DNA from: Paragyromitra xinjiangensis
Taxonomy: Eukaryota; Ascomycota; Pezizomycetes; Pezizales; Discinaceae
Assembly: GCA_038503065.1 (NCBI GenBank)
Contig: JBCAMK010000022.1
Location: 248,001 to 312,000, forward strand
Reading direction: 5' to 3'
DNA length: 64,000 nt
Below, one piece after another: positions 1 to 12,339 of this stretch. Below the pieces are notes generated by a model. The model did no database searches, was not told the DNA's origin, and worked only from the letters and a program-made list of their open reading frames with translations. Position 1 is the first letter of the stretch; each line of letters begins with the position of its first letter. Position numbers and translations under genes: made by a program.

Positions 1-1216
1 GATGGAGAGAGTGCAGAAGCATGGGCACAGGTCTTGAGTAGATTGGTGAAATCACTGCTAGCTTTTCCTGTTTAGTGTTGATGGATATCTAGGGAGTAAG
101 GGTGTGGTTTTGTCTGGGTCTATATGAAGTACGAGAATTCTCTAACCAGCGTTTGCCACACACATACCAACTCAATATAAGATGGTATCACATAGGATTA
201 CAGATATTTGTGATGGGAATAAATAAGGTGGGGTGGTGGGTCTCACAGATATTAGATCATAGATAATCACTCGATGATTCCACTAAAAACATATAAATAG
301 AGCTACTCAGGTCAATCACTCCATAAACCCGTGATAATTTCGAGGTATAGCACAGTGAGCCTACCAATAATACTAAAACTTATATTTCAAAAAGTGATGG
401 TACGGTTGAAGGGCAGAGTCGATAGGTTGATGCTTGACTACGCTTTCAGTTCGCAGTGAGGCCCCATTTTGCTTCACATTTTGGCTTCACATTTTGGTTG
501 AACCGTGAATACGAATGATTGAAGCAAATTGTAGTAATTACTGGCTAAGATTGGAACTCAGTTAGCTCAGGCCTATGTGCGACAAGAGCTTAGATAAATC
601 GACATAGGCTCGTTTCCATCCCCTCTGCCTGAGGCTGCTGTGCACCGCAGGGGCTGGTGTTATAACTCCCGAGTTGAGTTAATTCTTCTCAGGTTTAATT
701 TGTGCTTCCGAGCCCTCCCAGTGTGCATTTTCTATAGAAGCTGTTTGACGCAGGAATAAGGCCCGAGTCTTATTCTATTGGTTCATCGGGGTATCTACCA
801 TGAGAGGAAAGGTCCAAGTCTTATTCTATCAGTTAATCAGAGTATACTTGTGAGGTGGCTGCATACAATTTTTTTCTTTCGGGCGCTGAAGCAACCCTGG
901 GGCCTGGGACTGGCCCCGGCCGTTTTATCGCTCCAGGTCCTACGGCACGAGGCGAGCTGCGTAGTATGGGTACGAGACTAGAATCAACCATTCCATGCTT
1001 CTATCCCAATATATCACCTGGACTATCTACAGCGTGCAACCTTTTCATCACCTAACTTCATGCTTGGGCGTTTGAAGAAGTGCAAATGCATCACCTGCAA
1101 ACACCTTTATTCACGCATCAGTCACCACCATTAACCTCAGATTATTATCTTCACAGCAACCTCCGCGGCCATCATAAACTCCTCAACGCCAGAGCCGAGC
1201 AATTTTTAACGGTAGA
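1..1216. other. Gene-poor left flank
   Basis: I see no convincing coding region here. There is a short direct repeat around 473-498 (two copies of a TTCACATTTTGG-type unit). A second imperfect direct repeat has copies near 766-795 and 818-846, both built on an AGTCTTATTCTAT core. The block at 606-650 recurs in diverged form at 7885-7930. The open frames near 778-1055 have no ATG context or splice structure that persuades me. Confidence 0.5.
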
Positions 1217-1953
1217 ATGCCTGCGAGTTTGTGTGGGTGGCCCGAAGACCTCGTGCTAGGAGGTAAAATAAACCCGGAAGTTCTGCTGCAGAATACTTTC
1301 TGGTACCGCGGACTAGTGCGGAAGTCAACACCTGACTCGCCGCAATACCGAATGAGATTCTATGCAGATGGTACAAGGTATGGGTTTATTAGTATTACCA
1401 ACGGCAGCGACATGACCACAAGTAAGACGCATGATCTCAAGATAAAGATATGAAAACAGTCTTCAGCTTCATTGCCATGAGCTTGATTGCGACAAGCAAG
1501 AGCTCGCCCCATGCCTTTCTAGAGAAGGGGAAAACGAAGATAGCTGGTTGGACGATTTTGTGGAGGGGGAAGGCATATCAGCAGGGTGAGCGAGAGCATG
1601 GAAGTATTCCATAATGGAAAGTATGACGGAGCACTCTGGAGGTGCATGCTATCGTATGATATGGCCTGCGAGCCATATAAACGAAACGGCCGTTTGTGAG
1701 TTTTGGAACCAAGAAGCGGATTCTGAAGTCTGATAAGCTGCTTCTAACTCTATGCAGGTCGATGGGTTAGCTACGCAGATACTAAGGAGTCGTTCTTACA
1801 TGTAAGCGCTAACAATTGAACCATCCAATTATTATAAAAAAGGAAACTGTAACTACATGTTGCCACTAACTTCGGGGGTCTTAGGGGGAAGTTGGACAAG
1901 CCTGCGCTCAAATCTGTACTCCGAACCATTCAAGGAAAATCTACAAATCTTGA
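1217..1953 (+). CDS. Unrecognised small four-exon gene
   Basis: I do not recognise the family. Following splice phase gives exons 1217-1377, 1585-1691, 1758-1801 and 1885-1953, for a product of about 126 residues. The donors (GTATGG, GTTTGT, GTAAGC) and acceptors (CAG, GCAG, TAG) are plausible, phases match at every junction, and TCTAAC and CACTAAC branch-like sites precede the last two acceptors. The second exon reads as ordinary protein, with ESMEVFHNGKYDGALWRC followed by a Cys/Tyr-rich stretch, and the fourth exon ends KIYKS-stop. The first intron would be 207 nt, long for this window. It contains another open segment (LDDFVEGEG), so the 5' part may be spliced differently or the gene may be decaying. 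No signal peptide or membrane segment is evident. Confidence 0.38.
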
Positions 1954-2461
1954 TCGTTGTTCAAGTAAATTGTATATCTATCTCTTGAAAATATTCCCAG
2001 CAGCTTGGGTCAACACTAGAGCCGGAGACATAGTGCTGAAGTGGACTAGTCCGCCACGGGTAGGCCCCGCGTTTTTTGCCCCACCACTCGCTTAACGCTG
2101 TGCATATCGGGCCGGTGCTCTGCGCTAACTTGGTAGAGAACATAGGATGTCCCTTCAGTGTGGGACCCTATGTATGTCGAGCAGTTGATCCCGAGACATT
2201 CCGGGCTTAGGATTTTCCGAAATTCGAGGTTTGTCACACACTGCAGAAAGCTCCAGGCTTTCTATTCGTTGGTAGAACATCCCAAGGCAGCCACTTTGTG
2301 TGATCTCCTTGGAGTCTCGGGCTAATCACAATCTGAGATAACACGCAGAGCCGCAAGCCTGCCACGTCCTTCTGTAACTCTTCACTTCCCCGCAATTAGC
2401 TTTGCTCATCTCGAGCTGTTGCCCTAACCAACCACACTTGCCTTCCATATCATACCGTACC
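1954..2461. other. Promoter/leader region of the large E2 gene
   Basis: This is non-coding DNA between the small hypothetical gene and the ATG at 2462. An in-frame TTG at 2402 exists upstream. The ATG at 2462, in an ACCATGG context, is the better start. Confidence 0.4.
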
Positions 2462-5400
2462 ATGGCAGGTTCTGCTTCTAAACGTCCTCACTCACCTGAT
2501 AAGATGACGAGCCCAACAGATCCTTCTCCCCCTGATGGGAAACCCTTCGGGAGCGACCTCGATGACAGAGCTACGGCTAGTGGTAACGCGTCGGAAAAGA
2601 AAAAAAGGACTAAGGCTCACCATGAGAGGCACCAATCAAATCCAGAGGAAGGCTCTTCAGCTGCTTCGACCAGAAATCAGGTATGCACTCGCAAGCCGTA
2701 ATTGATGTAATCGATTGAAGCTGATCCCATCCTTGTTTGCGTAACTAGGTTGCTATTGGCTCAAGGAGGATCGATTCTGGCCTGGGAGCAAAATCTATGT
2801 TTGGAAACCAGACCAGGAGCTCTCCCGAGGTATGTAGTGTTCTTTTGTCACCAAGACTCTTACACAAGCATCAACTTACAGACTTTGCAGAGACGGAACA
2901 CATCAGCATCTCTTAGATCATCCTCTGAAAGCAAACCTAGCAGCATCAGCAGCGGAATGAAGACAGGAAGTTCGTCCCTAACTACCCCGGAGGATCCTGG
3001 GATCCAGACTCAGAACGATGTGTCTGAGCTACGAGCTTGGTGGATAAATCTTAAATCCAAAACTACGGGGTGTGGCAGCTGTGGAAGCCTGGGAGTTTTC
3101 GAAAATATCACCACAGATTACATTAGGGAGCAAATAGACGCCGAGTATGCGATCAGCGTTTCCGTTCAGGCTGCCGAGAAGCTACAACGGCAGAGGAAAG
3201 CGAAGGAAAGCGAAATAAGGGAAGAAACCTTCGCACGCTCCAGATGGGGCAGAGGGAAAAAACTTGGAGAGAAAAAACTTGGAGAGGAAAAGATCGGCAA
3301 GGAACAAGAAAAGACCCCCTCCCCCAAAGGAAAAGGAAAGGAGACACCGGTCGTTGAAACCAGGAAACTTGGAAGATTGCTAGGCGTTGCGGCTTGTCCA
3401 ACCTGTGATAACTGCATTTGCCTAGGCTGTCTTAAGCCGCTTGAGGATTCCCAAGTTGGAGAAATAGAAGTTTCGGATTCTACTCTCGATGCAGGGGCCT
3501 CAACTTCCCCAAAAACTCAGAAGGCTAAGGGATCTCACCTCAGGAAGAATTGGCTTTGGTGCTGCGATGAGGGAAGAGTCGCTGGTATTATTTTAACTCT
3601 CGCCTGCATAGATGAGGATACTCTGGGTCTCTCAGGTGATGATAACCTAAACAACAATTCTCCCAGCAGAAAAGGGTTTGGAGGAGCTGTCAAACGAGGT
3701 ATTCGTAGCCTTAAGGATAGGATAGCCGAGGGCGCCCTCCCAAGATCTCCTAGCTTTAAATCCAAATCAAAGTCTAAGGCCGTTAAGGGGAACGGAACCG
3801 GTTATGGATCAGGAGGTTATGGCAACGTTGGTTTATTTGGACTTGAGATGCCCGAACCTGAAGATTGGGAAGAGGTTGATACAAGTGATTCAGATGATCT
3901 TGATCTTGATAATGATAATATCCCATTCCCGACTTATCCTAGTATTATGTCTCCCATAGCACCCGTCAATTACACCCCACCCGTGCTTCCCAGCTTCAAT
4001 ACCCAGAAGCTCACGTCTCCTTTCCCCTCTGTGCATTTTTCTAGCCCCGGACAAAAGCTCGGCGATGGCAACACGACTCCTGCCACTGAAAACGGTCCTC
4101 TGCAAACAGCTGAACTGCCTGTCACGGATTATATCGATCTAACAATGGACGACCCGCCCCCTCCAAAACCCATAGGCACCTCGGGGTCTCTCGGGAGAGG
4201 CACACACTTAGCGGGGATTTCCTATCCTCCTCCGTGGGATTTTTCAGGCCTCACCCGAGGTCGAGGGGCTGCTAGAGGAAGAGGTGGAGCACACCATATC
4301 ATCCACTTCTCGGGCCCAGGACAGACCTTGGGAGGCCCCCCAGCTACGATGCCCAAAGTAGATCCCCTTCCAGCAAACCCCGGGCCGCTTTCTGGGGCGG
4401 ATAACCTACCCTACTTTTTCCCATCGGATTGGACGCAAAATTTTCCTCAACATCCAGGTGCGATACTTCCGCAAGAGGTGCTTGATGATCATCTTACAAA
4501 TGTTCTAGCAAACCCAGGCTCAGCAAAGTTAGCAGGTCCAAGTGGCACGGAACTACCCAGCATCCCTGGGCCTACAGCGCCGCCCGATTATAGTCTTTTC
4601 CCGACTATTAAACCACCGCTCTCTTCGTACACGCCGTTTAGTGGCGCTGGTAGTGGTGCTACAAAACCACGCTCAAATACTAAAGCCAAGGCTGCGCAGA
4701 GCATTCCACCACCTCCACCACTATCTCCAGAGCAGACAAAGCATGATAAAACTCTCGCAGCGATCATGAGTCTTTTGACTAAACTACTACCCAAATCGTC
4801 CTGGGATTCCTTATTCGATTTGACTCCGCCTCCTCCACTTAAAACCATGTTGAGAACCAGTATGCTAGTAGAGAAAGCGGAAGAACTTCTTAGAAACGAT
4901 TCCGTCCAGGACATATCAATTCACAGCCAGATGTATATCGCCCTGATGGGGCTGCTTCGACAAATATGTGCTTGCCCAGAAACGGATTTCCTCGTGATGG
5001 AGCGGCGGAGAAAGAAACTGCACACCATCGGTCTCTTGAAGATTATGCAGAGTTTACCACTACTGGATGATATCTCGGGGTCTGGACCAAAAACTCGGGG
5101 GAAAATAGCTGCAGCAGCTGAAGAGAAGAAACGCGCTGAAGTTTTAACATACGAAGAAAGCTCCGATAGAAAGACTTTAATTGAGGTTTCTGCTAATTTA
5201 TGCACCCAAGCCAAATTCTTCCTCAAAGGTGCGGGAAAATCTGAAGGGTCGGAATTCGACGGAGCTGAGGCAGTAAAAATTCTTGGCATCTGTCTTGAAA
5301 TTGTTAGCATCAGAGACGAGTTTGATAGACTTGCCTCAAGGACATCAGATCCAACAATGATTTCTTCCTTGGAAGGCGCGCCTCATAACAAAGACAAACA

Positions 5401-6532
5401 TCTTGCAAACCCTACATCTATTTGGAAGAAAAAAATACCTTTACAACTAGGATTCGAGTATCATAGCCCTATCGCGTTCGAGTACACTGAAAATGTCCTC
5501 GATAGCCACCATTACAAGGCCCAAGCCAATGATCTCAAGCAGAGCCCTAGGGGCCGTGTTTTACACTTAACAAGAGAATTAGCGACTATGAGTACCAGTC
5601 TTCCGCAAGGGATTTTCGTCAGAGTCGAAGACTCCCGACCAGATGTTCTGAAGGCTTTGATCGTAGGCCCGGGAGGAACGCCCTACGAAGGGGGCTTATA
5701 CGAGTAGGGTTTCGAAGTTATGCATCTTATGGGGTTCGTTACTAACTTGCTTCAGATTCGATATTTGGGCTCCAATGGAATATCCAATTATGCCACCAAA
5801 TTGTATATTTAAGACTACCGGAGGTGGATCAGTCCACTTCAACCCTAACCTTTATAATTGTGGAAAAGGTAACTTTATATTTCTCTTTCTTTAGACTAAG
5901 CTAATTGCATCTTTCCAAATAGTCTGTCTCTCAATCCTTAACACCTGGGAGGGCGCAGCCTCTGAGAAGTGGCAGCCAGCAATATCGACTCTTCTACAAG
6001 TTTTCGTCTCGATACAATCCATGATTCTCTGTGATAACCCCTGGTATAACGAACCGGGAAGAAGAGAAGGAACCCAGAAAAAACAATCAGAAGATTTCAA
6101 CACTAGAGTGAGGCTGAATAACATTCGCTTTGCTATGCTCGATTGGATCAAAGACCCAGAAAAGAGAAACGGGGTCTGGAAGGTATGATTTACTAACTAC
6201 CATCACTACAACGTTTAGTAATCATCGCCGCTAACGTTCTCGCATAAAACTAGGATGTCATCAAAGCACATTTTACAGAAAATAGAAACTATGTGATGGA
6301 TCTCATCAAGGGATGGGGTAAGAAGGACCCCAGCATTCATAATTGGCGTCAGGGGATGGGGACTTTATATGGTGGCGCCGTCTTTTGGCCAGATGATTAT
6401 CTAGCAGGTGCAGTCACTGGAGGGAGGAGACTTGTAGGAGAAGCTATTCCTGCTATTCCTGCATGTATAGATATGGTGGCGGAGATGGAGGCGTTGACAA
6501 AGAAATTCTTTGAAGATGGAGAAGAGGATTAA
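2462..6532 (+). CDS. Giant ubiquitin-conjugating enzyme (E2) with C-terminal UBC domain
   Basis: This is a predicted E2 enzyme that accepts ubiquitin, or a ubiquitin-like protein, on a cysteine and transfers it to substrates. Exons are 2462-2680, 2749-2829, 2882-5703, 5756-5868, 5923-6182 and 6254-6532, giving about 1257 residues. The UBC domain lies at about 990-1190. It has GGTPYEGGLYEFDIWAP and PPNC, and the catalytic Cys is in GKVCLSILNTWEG near residue 1080, in the codon after one split by the 5869-5922 intron. The order and spacing resemble the BIRC6/UBE2O class of large E2s. The N-terminal 900 residues are mostly low-complexity (Pro, Ser, Lys and Asp/Glu tracts). They also hold a cysteine cluster, CGSCGS then CPTCDNCICLGC, that may bind zinc. 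No BIR repeats are seen. Family assignment is firm for the UBC domain; partners and substrates are unknown. Confidence 0.85.
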
Positions 6533-9500
6533 GAACTCTCTACAAGACTTTTTGTCGTCTGTACGTTATTTTTTCTACTTCAGCACTATTTCCTTGATTA
6601 CTTTTCTTTCTTATGGTGCGTTTGGGGATGGGAATTTGGGAATCGGGTTGGGAAACTGTTTACACTCTATTAGGGTTGGTGGGTTTATTGTTCTCGTCAA
6701 AAAGTAATGAGAAAAGCATCATGGTTTAGAGATATCCAGCCTAGGCTAACTACGTGTTCCAACGCAAAACCTGTAACAATTACTACTAGGGTCAGGGGTA
6801 TGAAGATAGTAGTACAGGTCTCACAATATTTGCATGGTGACCCAATAAAACGGATAGCCCCGTTTTTTTTCAGGGCTAATATCCTAACGTTATAACTGGA
6901 TGCCTAGGTTTGATACAGTCCCCTGGATCTTCTAGTAGTCGACCTTTCCAGAGCCCACAAGCAGTACATGTAGTAATCAACTATAGTCACTCCTAGGTCG
7001 ATGACCAGCGACGAACAGGAGAGCAAAATAACTACTACTAATGGTATGGTTAAGGATTTTCTATCACATAGGCCCCCGTACGTTCATCGCTAGTCCAGTT
7101 TTGTCGATAACCTAGGAGCGACTGTATAAAGTACATGTAGTTTTGAATCTAAAGATGGCAAATCCAACTCATGGGCATGCTAGGTCGAAGACCCTTAACT
7201 TTAAGGAATAAAACTTGACTCACCCTTATTCCCTCACACGCATATCCCAGGATCTATGGTTTATTTTCCATAACCAATATTAATGCGTTAGCTCCCGCAT
7301 AACACATATCTTTGGAATCGGGCACGTTTTCAACTTCTTGCCATCACCTTGAAGGATTTATTTCGCTTACGATCATTGGCCTACAAGGAACCTAGAAGCA
7401 GAATAGACATTCCAATGTTTTATCCCATTGTCCGGTAAAGCGAACCCCTGCTGAGGGAACCCTTCTTATTAGTCGGGTTTCAGTTAGCCCTATGCTAAGC
7501 CCCCACCACATAGGCAGTCAGCTTTTTTTTTCTCAACGGGCTATAGGGTACATGCACTGCAAAAGCCTTCCACGGTGGAGGAATGTGATGTTGATGTTTG
7601 ACGATGGGTAGAGGTCGACTAACTTTTACAACTGATTGGTTACTCAAATCCCCTGTAGATATCAATCCTCTGTGACCCTAGTCGACCTATATCACTATGA
7701 TTTCCCACTACCATTATCCCTCCTCAACTCCCCGCTCTCTCGGCAGTTCCCTCATTCCAACCTCGCTGGCGATAACGACCTTGGGTGCAACGTATCAGTT
7801 TTGCTACGTCAGCAAAATCGCTAAACGGACCATAACCAAGGCTTTGCATAATCCGAATAGTGGCCATGGATTCGGTCGTTAGTTAGGCTTGTTCCCATCC
7901 CCGCCTACCGAAGGCTGCTGCGCACCGAAGAGTCGTTAGTCATGGCTAGGTGATATCTACCTTTTTTGTACCACATAGTATCCTCAACCCGTTTGCGGAC
8001 GTTGTAGATGCGGCTAGATTTATAGCCAAGACAAAATTAGTGTGACGTCAAGCTACTTACCACCAAATAGAGAACCCGAACACCGGGAACAACCTGACAG
8101 CAAGAAACGATAACTATCGACTGGGAAAGTGACAAGTTCATCGATAACCCGAGCGCGTCTAGCACACTAAAAGAACCCTCAAAGAAACCTGATAAAGGTT
8201 TTAACTAATATCTATTGTCCCTTGTTACCTATTCCGGTTAATATAAAGAAGTTACGTCGAGGCACTTGCGCTGCTGGCATCGGCGTTAGTAGGTGGAGAA
8301 GGTTCACACCACTATGGATTATTGCAGATACCCCAGTAGCTAGGGCTTCCATGTTTACCACATATATACGTCAATCCTCATTCTGACACTCTAACTGAGT
8401 AGTTAACTGTACGCAAAGTTGTCTTTAGGGAGACGGGAGTTGTTGTAGTTGACGACAAAATCGAGAGCTATATTAAAACTTCTACTCCAGACCTCTAGAG
8501 ATGATACTAACATCTTAGACCCTGATATTCGGGTTGAATGAGTCCCTTATAGCGCTAAGACTCACGAATTTAGGCATTGCGGAGTACTTCCACTCTCAAT
8601 ATGGCTAACTGCATGTAATTGATGTTTCCCTCCACAACTTTCTCCTTAGATACATCTTGGTAATGCCCACCACCCCCAGCTTGAATACACAAAACCTTAA
8701 TAGTCTCAGGCCCTCCCACATCCTTCTATTCTCTCTTTCTATGCCTGATATGCTACTCAGGAGAGATGAGCATCCGTATCCGAGACGTTGATAGGAACCC
8801 GGAATAGGCCTCTCCGGCGGGGTACCAAGCAAATACCAAACAATGAACCAGATTAAATATAGGGCTAAAACGCGAGAGTGACATGGAAGATAAAGTTTCT
8901 CGTGAGCAGCTTCGTGGGGCTTGGCGCACCTAAAACAAACATTCTCGGCAGCGGCAACTCGGATATCCCCGTGGGGAAAATTCGCTTGCTATCTCCTGGG
9001 GCGGCCTTTCGGCCGAGGCTGCCAGCCGCAGGAGGCCATGTGATTGGATATCCAGCCTCGAGTATCCCCTTTGTGCTGTTTGAACACCAAAACCTTCCTA
9101 CGATGGTCGTGTGCCATGAGTATTATGATGCATGCTATTTGTCGATCCAAGACCGAGGATCACCGCAGATTGAAAAAAGCGGGGTACGGTGCCAACAGAA
9201 GGCAACTTCTTACTGCCCGCTGGGTGCGGCCAAGAACAGCCGGCGAAGGACAGTCAGTCGTACAAGAGCTCAGCTCGAAAACAAAGTGTTTCAAACAACA
9301 AAAAAAGCAATGAAACGCCACTCGATCTCGCTATGCGTCAGATCTATTCTCAGACAGCCATCATCCCTATCGATTCGAAGATGCTGTTGGCCTGAGATTC
9401 GACAGGAGTCAAGGAATAAATCACCAGCAGCTGGAGCCTGTGGCGGATCCAAGAGGTTTCGGGCGAGCTTTTTACAAAGCAAGCTAATTTTCTGTTCATA

Positions 9501-9970
9501 AGAGTCTCGCATTGCAGCATCCAGCGCTTTTCTGCCTTTGGTTCGGACGTTTCGCCCTGTGTGACATACTAGGTCTAGCAACGTCCAATCTTCACATGCA
9601 TATGGAAAGGTGAATCTCTTTTCATACGCAGATCATTTCTCCAATTTCCCTTATGCGCCCCGTATTGGATCCTGCACATGTGATGCCGAAAATACATGGT
9701 AGCGAGAGATTGGACAATATATGTTTCCTAGGGAAAACAAATATGAAGCATCCACATCTCATTGGTTACATAATAAAATTGAAGTTAAAATAGGAAAAGC
9801 GTCGCAGATAAGTAAGGGGTGGGTGGCCAACTATTTTCTGTTTAGGTACCCCACTTTAACTAGACTCTCTCCGAAAGTTTATTTAGCTGGCTCCTCCCTT
9901 AGAGTGTAGTAATCTGTCACGTCCTCTTCTCAACTGCTCCTAACGACCTTCTCTTGGAACTGTTGGAAAA
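6533..9970. other. Gene-poor region with transposon debris
   Basis: No gene is recognised. The stretch holds a TA-flanked inverted-repeat element (6984-7124), two TACATGTA palindromes (6965 and 7132), and a block at 7885-7930 resembling 606-650. It also has a GC-rich patch with CGGCCTTTCGGCCG near 9002. Open frames at 8878-9501 (+) and 9291-9581 (-) overlap on opposite strands, have no ATG support or splice logic, and look fortuitous. Confidence 0.5.
6984..7124. mobile_element. Short TA-flanked inverted-repeat element (MITE), copy 1
   Basis: The element is 141 bp. The left end reads TAGTCACTCCTAGG..GACCAGCGACGAAC. The right end is its diverged reverse complement, GTTCATCGCTAGTCC..CCTAGGAGCGACTG. 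The dinucleotide TA flanks both ends, as expected for Tc1/mariner-type target duplication. It has no coding capacity. A less diverged relative lies at 13349-13505. Confidence 0.7.
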
Positions 9971-11161
9971 ATGGTGTCACTAACTTCGAAAGGCTCGACA
10001 AGTGAGCAGCAGGTTGAGGCCGTGCCTACGCAGGAAGGCAAGTTCTCTAGACACTGCAGGCGGCGGTGGTGGGTTTGGCTGATCGCTTTCTGTTTGTTTG
10101 TTCTGGTCATCATGATAATAATGTAGAGAAGCCCCATTATATCTCATTGGCCAACCGAGTGACCTAGCTGACACGAGTAGTGTATATGCCATTCTCCCAG
10201 CGGTTGCTCAGAAGGAGCTCGACAAAACTTACCTGACCGTCCACTCACTCGAAATCCGAGATCCAACTGCTGACTCGTTTACCCTTTCTATCAACTCGAC
10301 CATTTCCGGGGCTTCTGGAATCGCCAGTCACTCACGCCTAGATCCTATGGAAGTCTCCTTCTATATAAAAGACTCGGACGATGCTTTTATGACATTACCA
10401 CTTCCAAGCATTAAGGGTGGCGGTGACGTTCCTGTTATTGTCCAAAATGTGTCCACGAAGATCGACAACCAGGGTGCATTCGAAACGTTTGCTGGTTTAT
10501 TACTTGAGAGCCAAAGCCTAAACTTTAAGATCAAAGGAAGGACGACTATTCATGTTGGAAAACTCCATAGCAAAGTCAACTACAACGAGGATGTTCAGTT
10601 GAAAGGTTGGTTGATAGCTTTCTGCTAGTATTCAGAGTGGATGTTTAGCTGTCAGCGAGTTTTTTGTCGATTCTAACCTTTCATCTCAATACTAGGTTTC
10701 AATAAGCTCACCGGAATGGAGATTCAACAATACAACCTTGTATCAAACGATCCCAATAGCAATCTCGCTGGAAAAGTCTTCATTCCAAACCCCACTGTGA
10801 CGACAATCGAAATGGTAATTGCAGCTCCACCAAGATTTTCCCCACAAATTTGCCTGGCACCACTAACGAAATATCCCAGGGTAACGTTCATATCTCATTC
10901 TCTCTCAATGGCACAGCTCTTGGATTCGGGACGATTCCCAACCTCACCATAGCCCCTGGTGATCGCCAGTACGACTTTAATGCCAAGCTCGACGATAAAG
11001 CTTTGACGACTCTTCTCAGTGCTGTTATTTCGATGGGGAAAAACGCAGCACTGACTGTGAAAGGAAACGGGACGGATATTGGTGGCACAAACATCCCTTG
11101 GCTTTCGGCGCCTTTAGCAGCCCTAGAGGTCACTGTTCCTATAGATACCTCAAGCTCTTGA
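9971..11161 (+). CDS. DUF3712/LEA-like single-pass membrane protein
   Basis: Exons are 9971-10122, 10181-10605, 10696-10814 and 10880-11161, giving about 325 residues. The N-terminus is cytoplasmic-type and basic (RHCRRRWW). One transmembrane helix follows at about 33-56 (WVWLIAFCLFVLVIMIII). The rest is a beta-rich ectodomain with the LEA-2-like pattern of the fungal DUF3712 family: VHSLEIRDPTADSFTLSI, then INSTISG-type segments and two related halves around DVPVIVQNVSTKI and NVHISFSLNG. Such proteins are usually predicted plasma-membrane or vacuolar anchors; their biochemical role is not established. The first intron splits the codon after the membrane helix and has a CTGAC branch site. Family recognition is good, function unknown. 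Confidence 0.8.
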
Positions 11162-12339
11162 GTCGATTTTTTTTGTTTATTTTTGTTTTTCGTGTTATGA
11201 CATACGGTAGTCATGGTAATTAGTAATGGGGATTAAAGAATTCTGTGTATAGAACGCAACATCTAGTTGCCTCTAGGGTTATGATCCTGTTGGGTGCAGC
11301 TGACGACGCTGTCGTTGGGTGAGGTGTGTAAAAGCAATGCTCATGAAAATGCAATAAAATTATGGCACTCTATATATAAGGGAGGATAAAAAATAGATAC
11401 AGTTACCACATGAGCGGTGCGACAATTTCCGTCGGTCTAACTATTCTTCCGTCAGCCGAACTTAAACGATGCTGGCGGGCAGCCAACTCACCAATAACCG
11501 AAAGTAGTAGCAGACATATCTAGATATTGAAATTACAACCTCGGTTGTATTAGAATTTCCAGGTAGGCTACATATAATTTTGGCTTCATTAGTGTCAGGC
11601 ACGCAACTTCATTAAACCAAGGCTAGGAGCTACCAGCCACCAGGTGGGGCTTTCGCCCGTGATTTTGAAGAAACAGATTGATAGACTACTCATTAGTCGA
11701 ATGCATGCGAACTCTCAGAGCTAATGCGCTGGAGCGTAAGGTTGATTAGAAACCAGGCTTGAGATTGAAGGCCAAGCAACGACATAAGGGTATTCCAACT
11801 GTCATATCCTATCACTCGGCATCGGTTATTCATTCTGCCTTTCCAGACCAATTCGTAACCCCCACTTTATCACGAATCCTGCTTACCAATATCTTAATCT
11901 ATGATTGTCATGTATTGCGTCTTAATTGTTCCTGATCGACAGAAAGGCTACGGCTAATGGATGGCCAAGAGATCTGGGTAGAAAAAGCACATACCGGATA
12001 TACATACGGGCTTGGTAGTCAACAGGTACAGAGAGTGGAGCGAGTTACTAGCAGTTTTCTCTATATATGTCCTGTTAAATTAATCATATTCCACATTTAC
12101 GTCTACGGTCTTGCTAAATCTTTTGTATGTTTCTCTACTATCTATCTTACTCTATGGTGATTATAGCAGAAGCCAGCTGCAGATATTTAACCAAAAACTC
12201 CCAGTTACACAGATAGTTAAGTGGCTTGATCGTATATAACTTAACCCAGGAAAATCCGGCATGAATAACACAAAATCTATCGTTGTTACTTACAGCTGAC
12301 TACTCCATCTCGTTCGTCCAGTATCCAGACATCAACTTC
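11162..12339. other. Intergenic, no gene seen
   Basis: A/T-rich intergenic DNA between two convergent genes. A few short open frames (for example 11957-12160) show no protein-like pattern. Confidence 0.4.

Noticed and set aside
8878..9581. Overlapping open frames on both strands (207 and 96 codons)
   Set aside because: The plus frame begins at GTG, composition is erratic, and no motif or splice partner was found.
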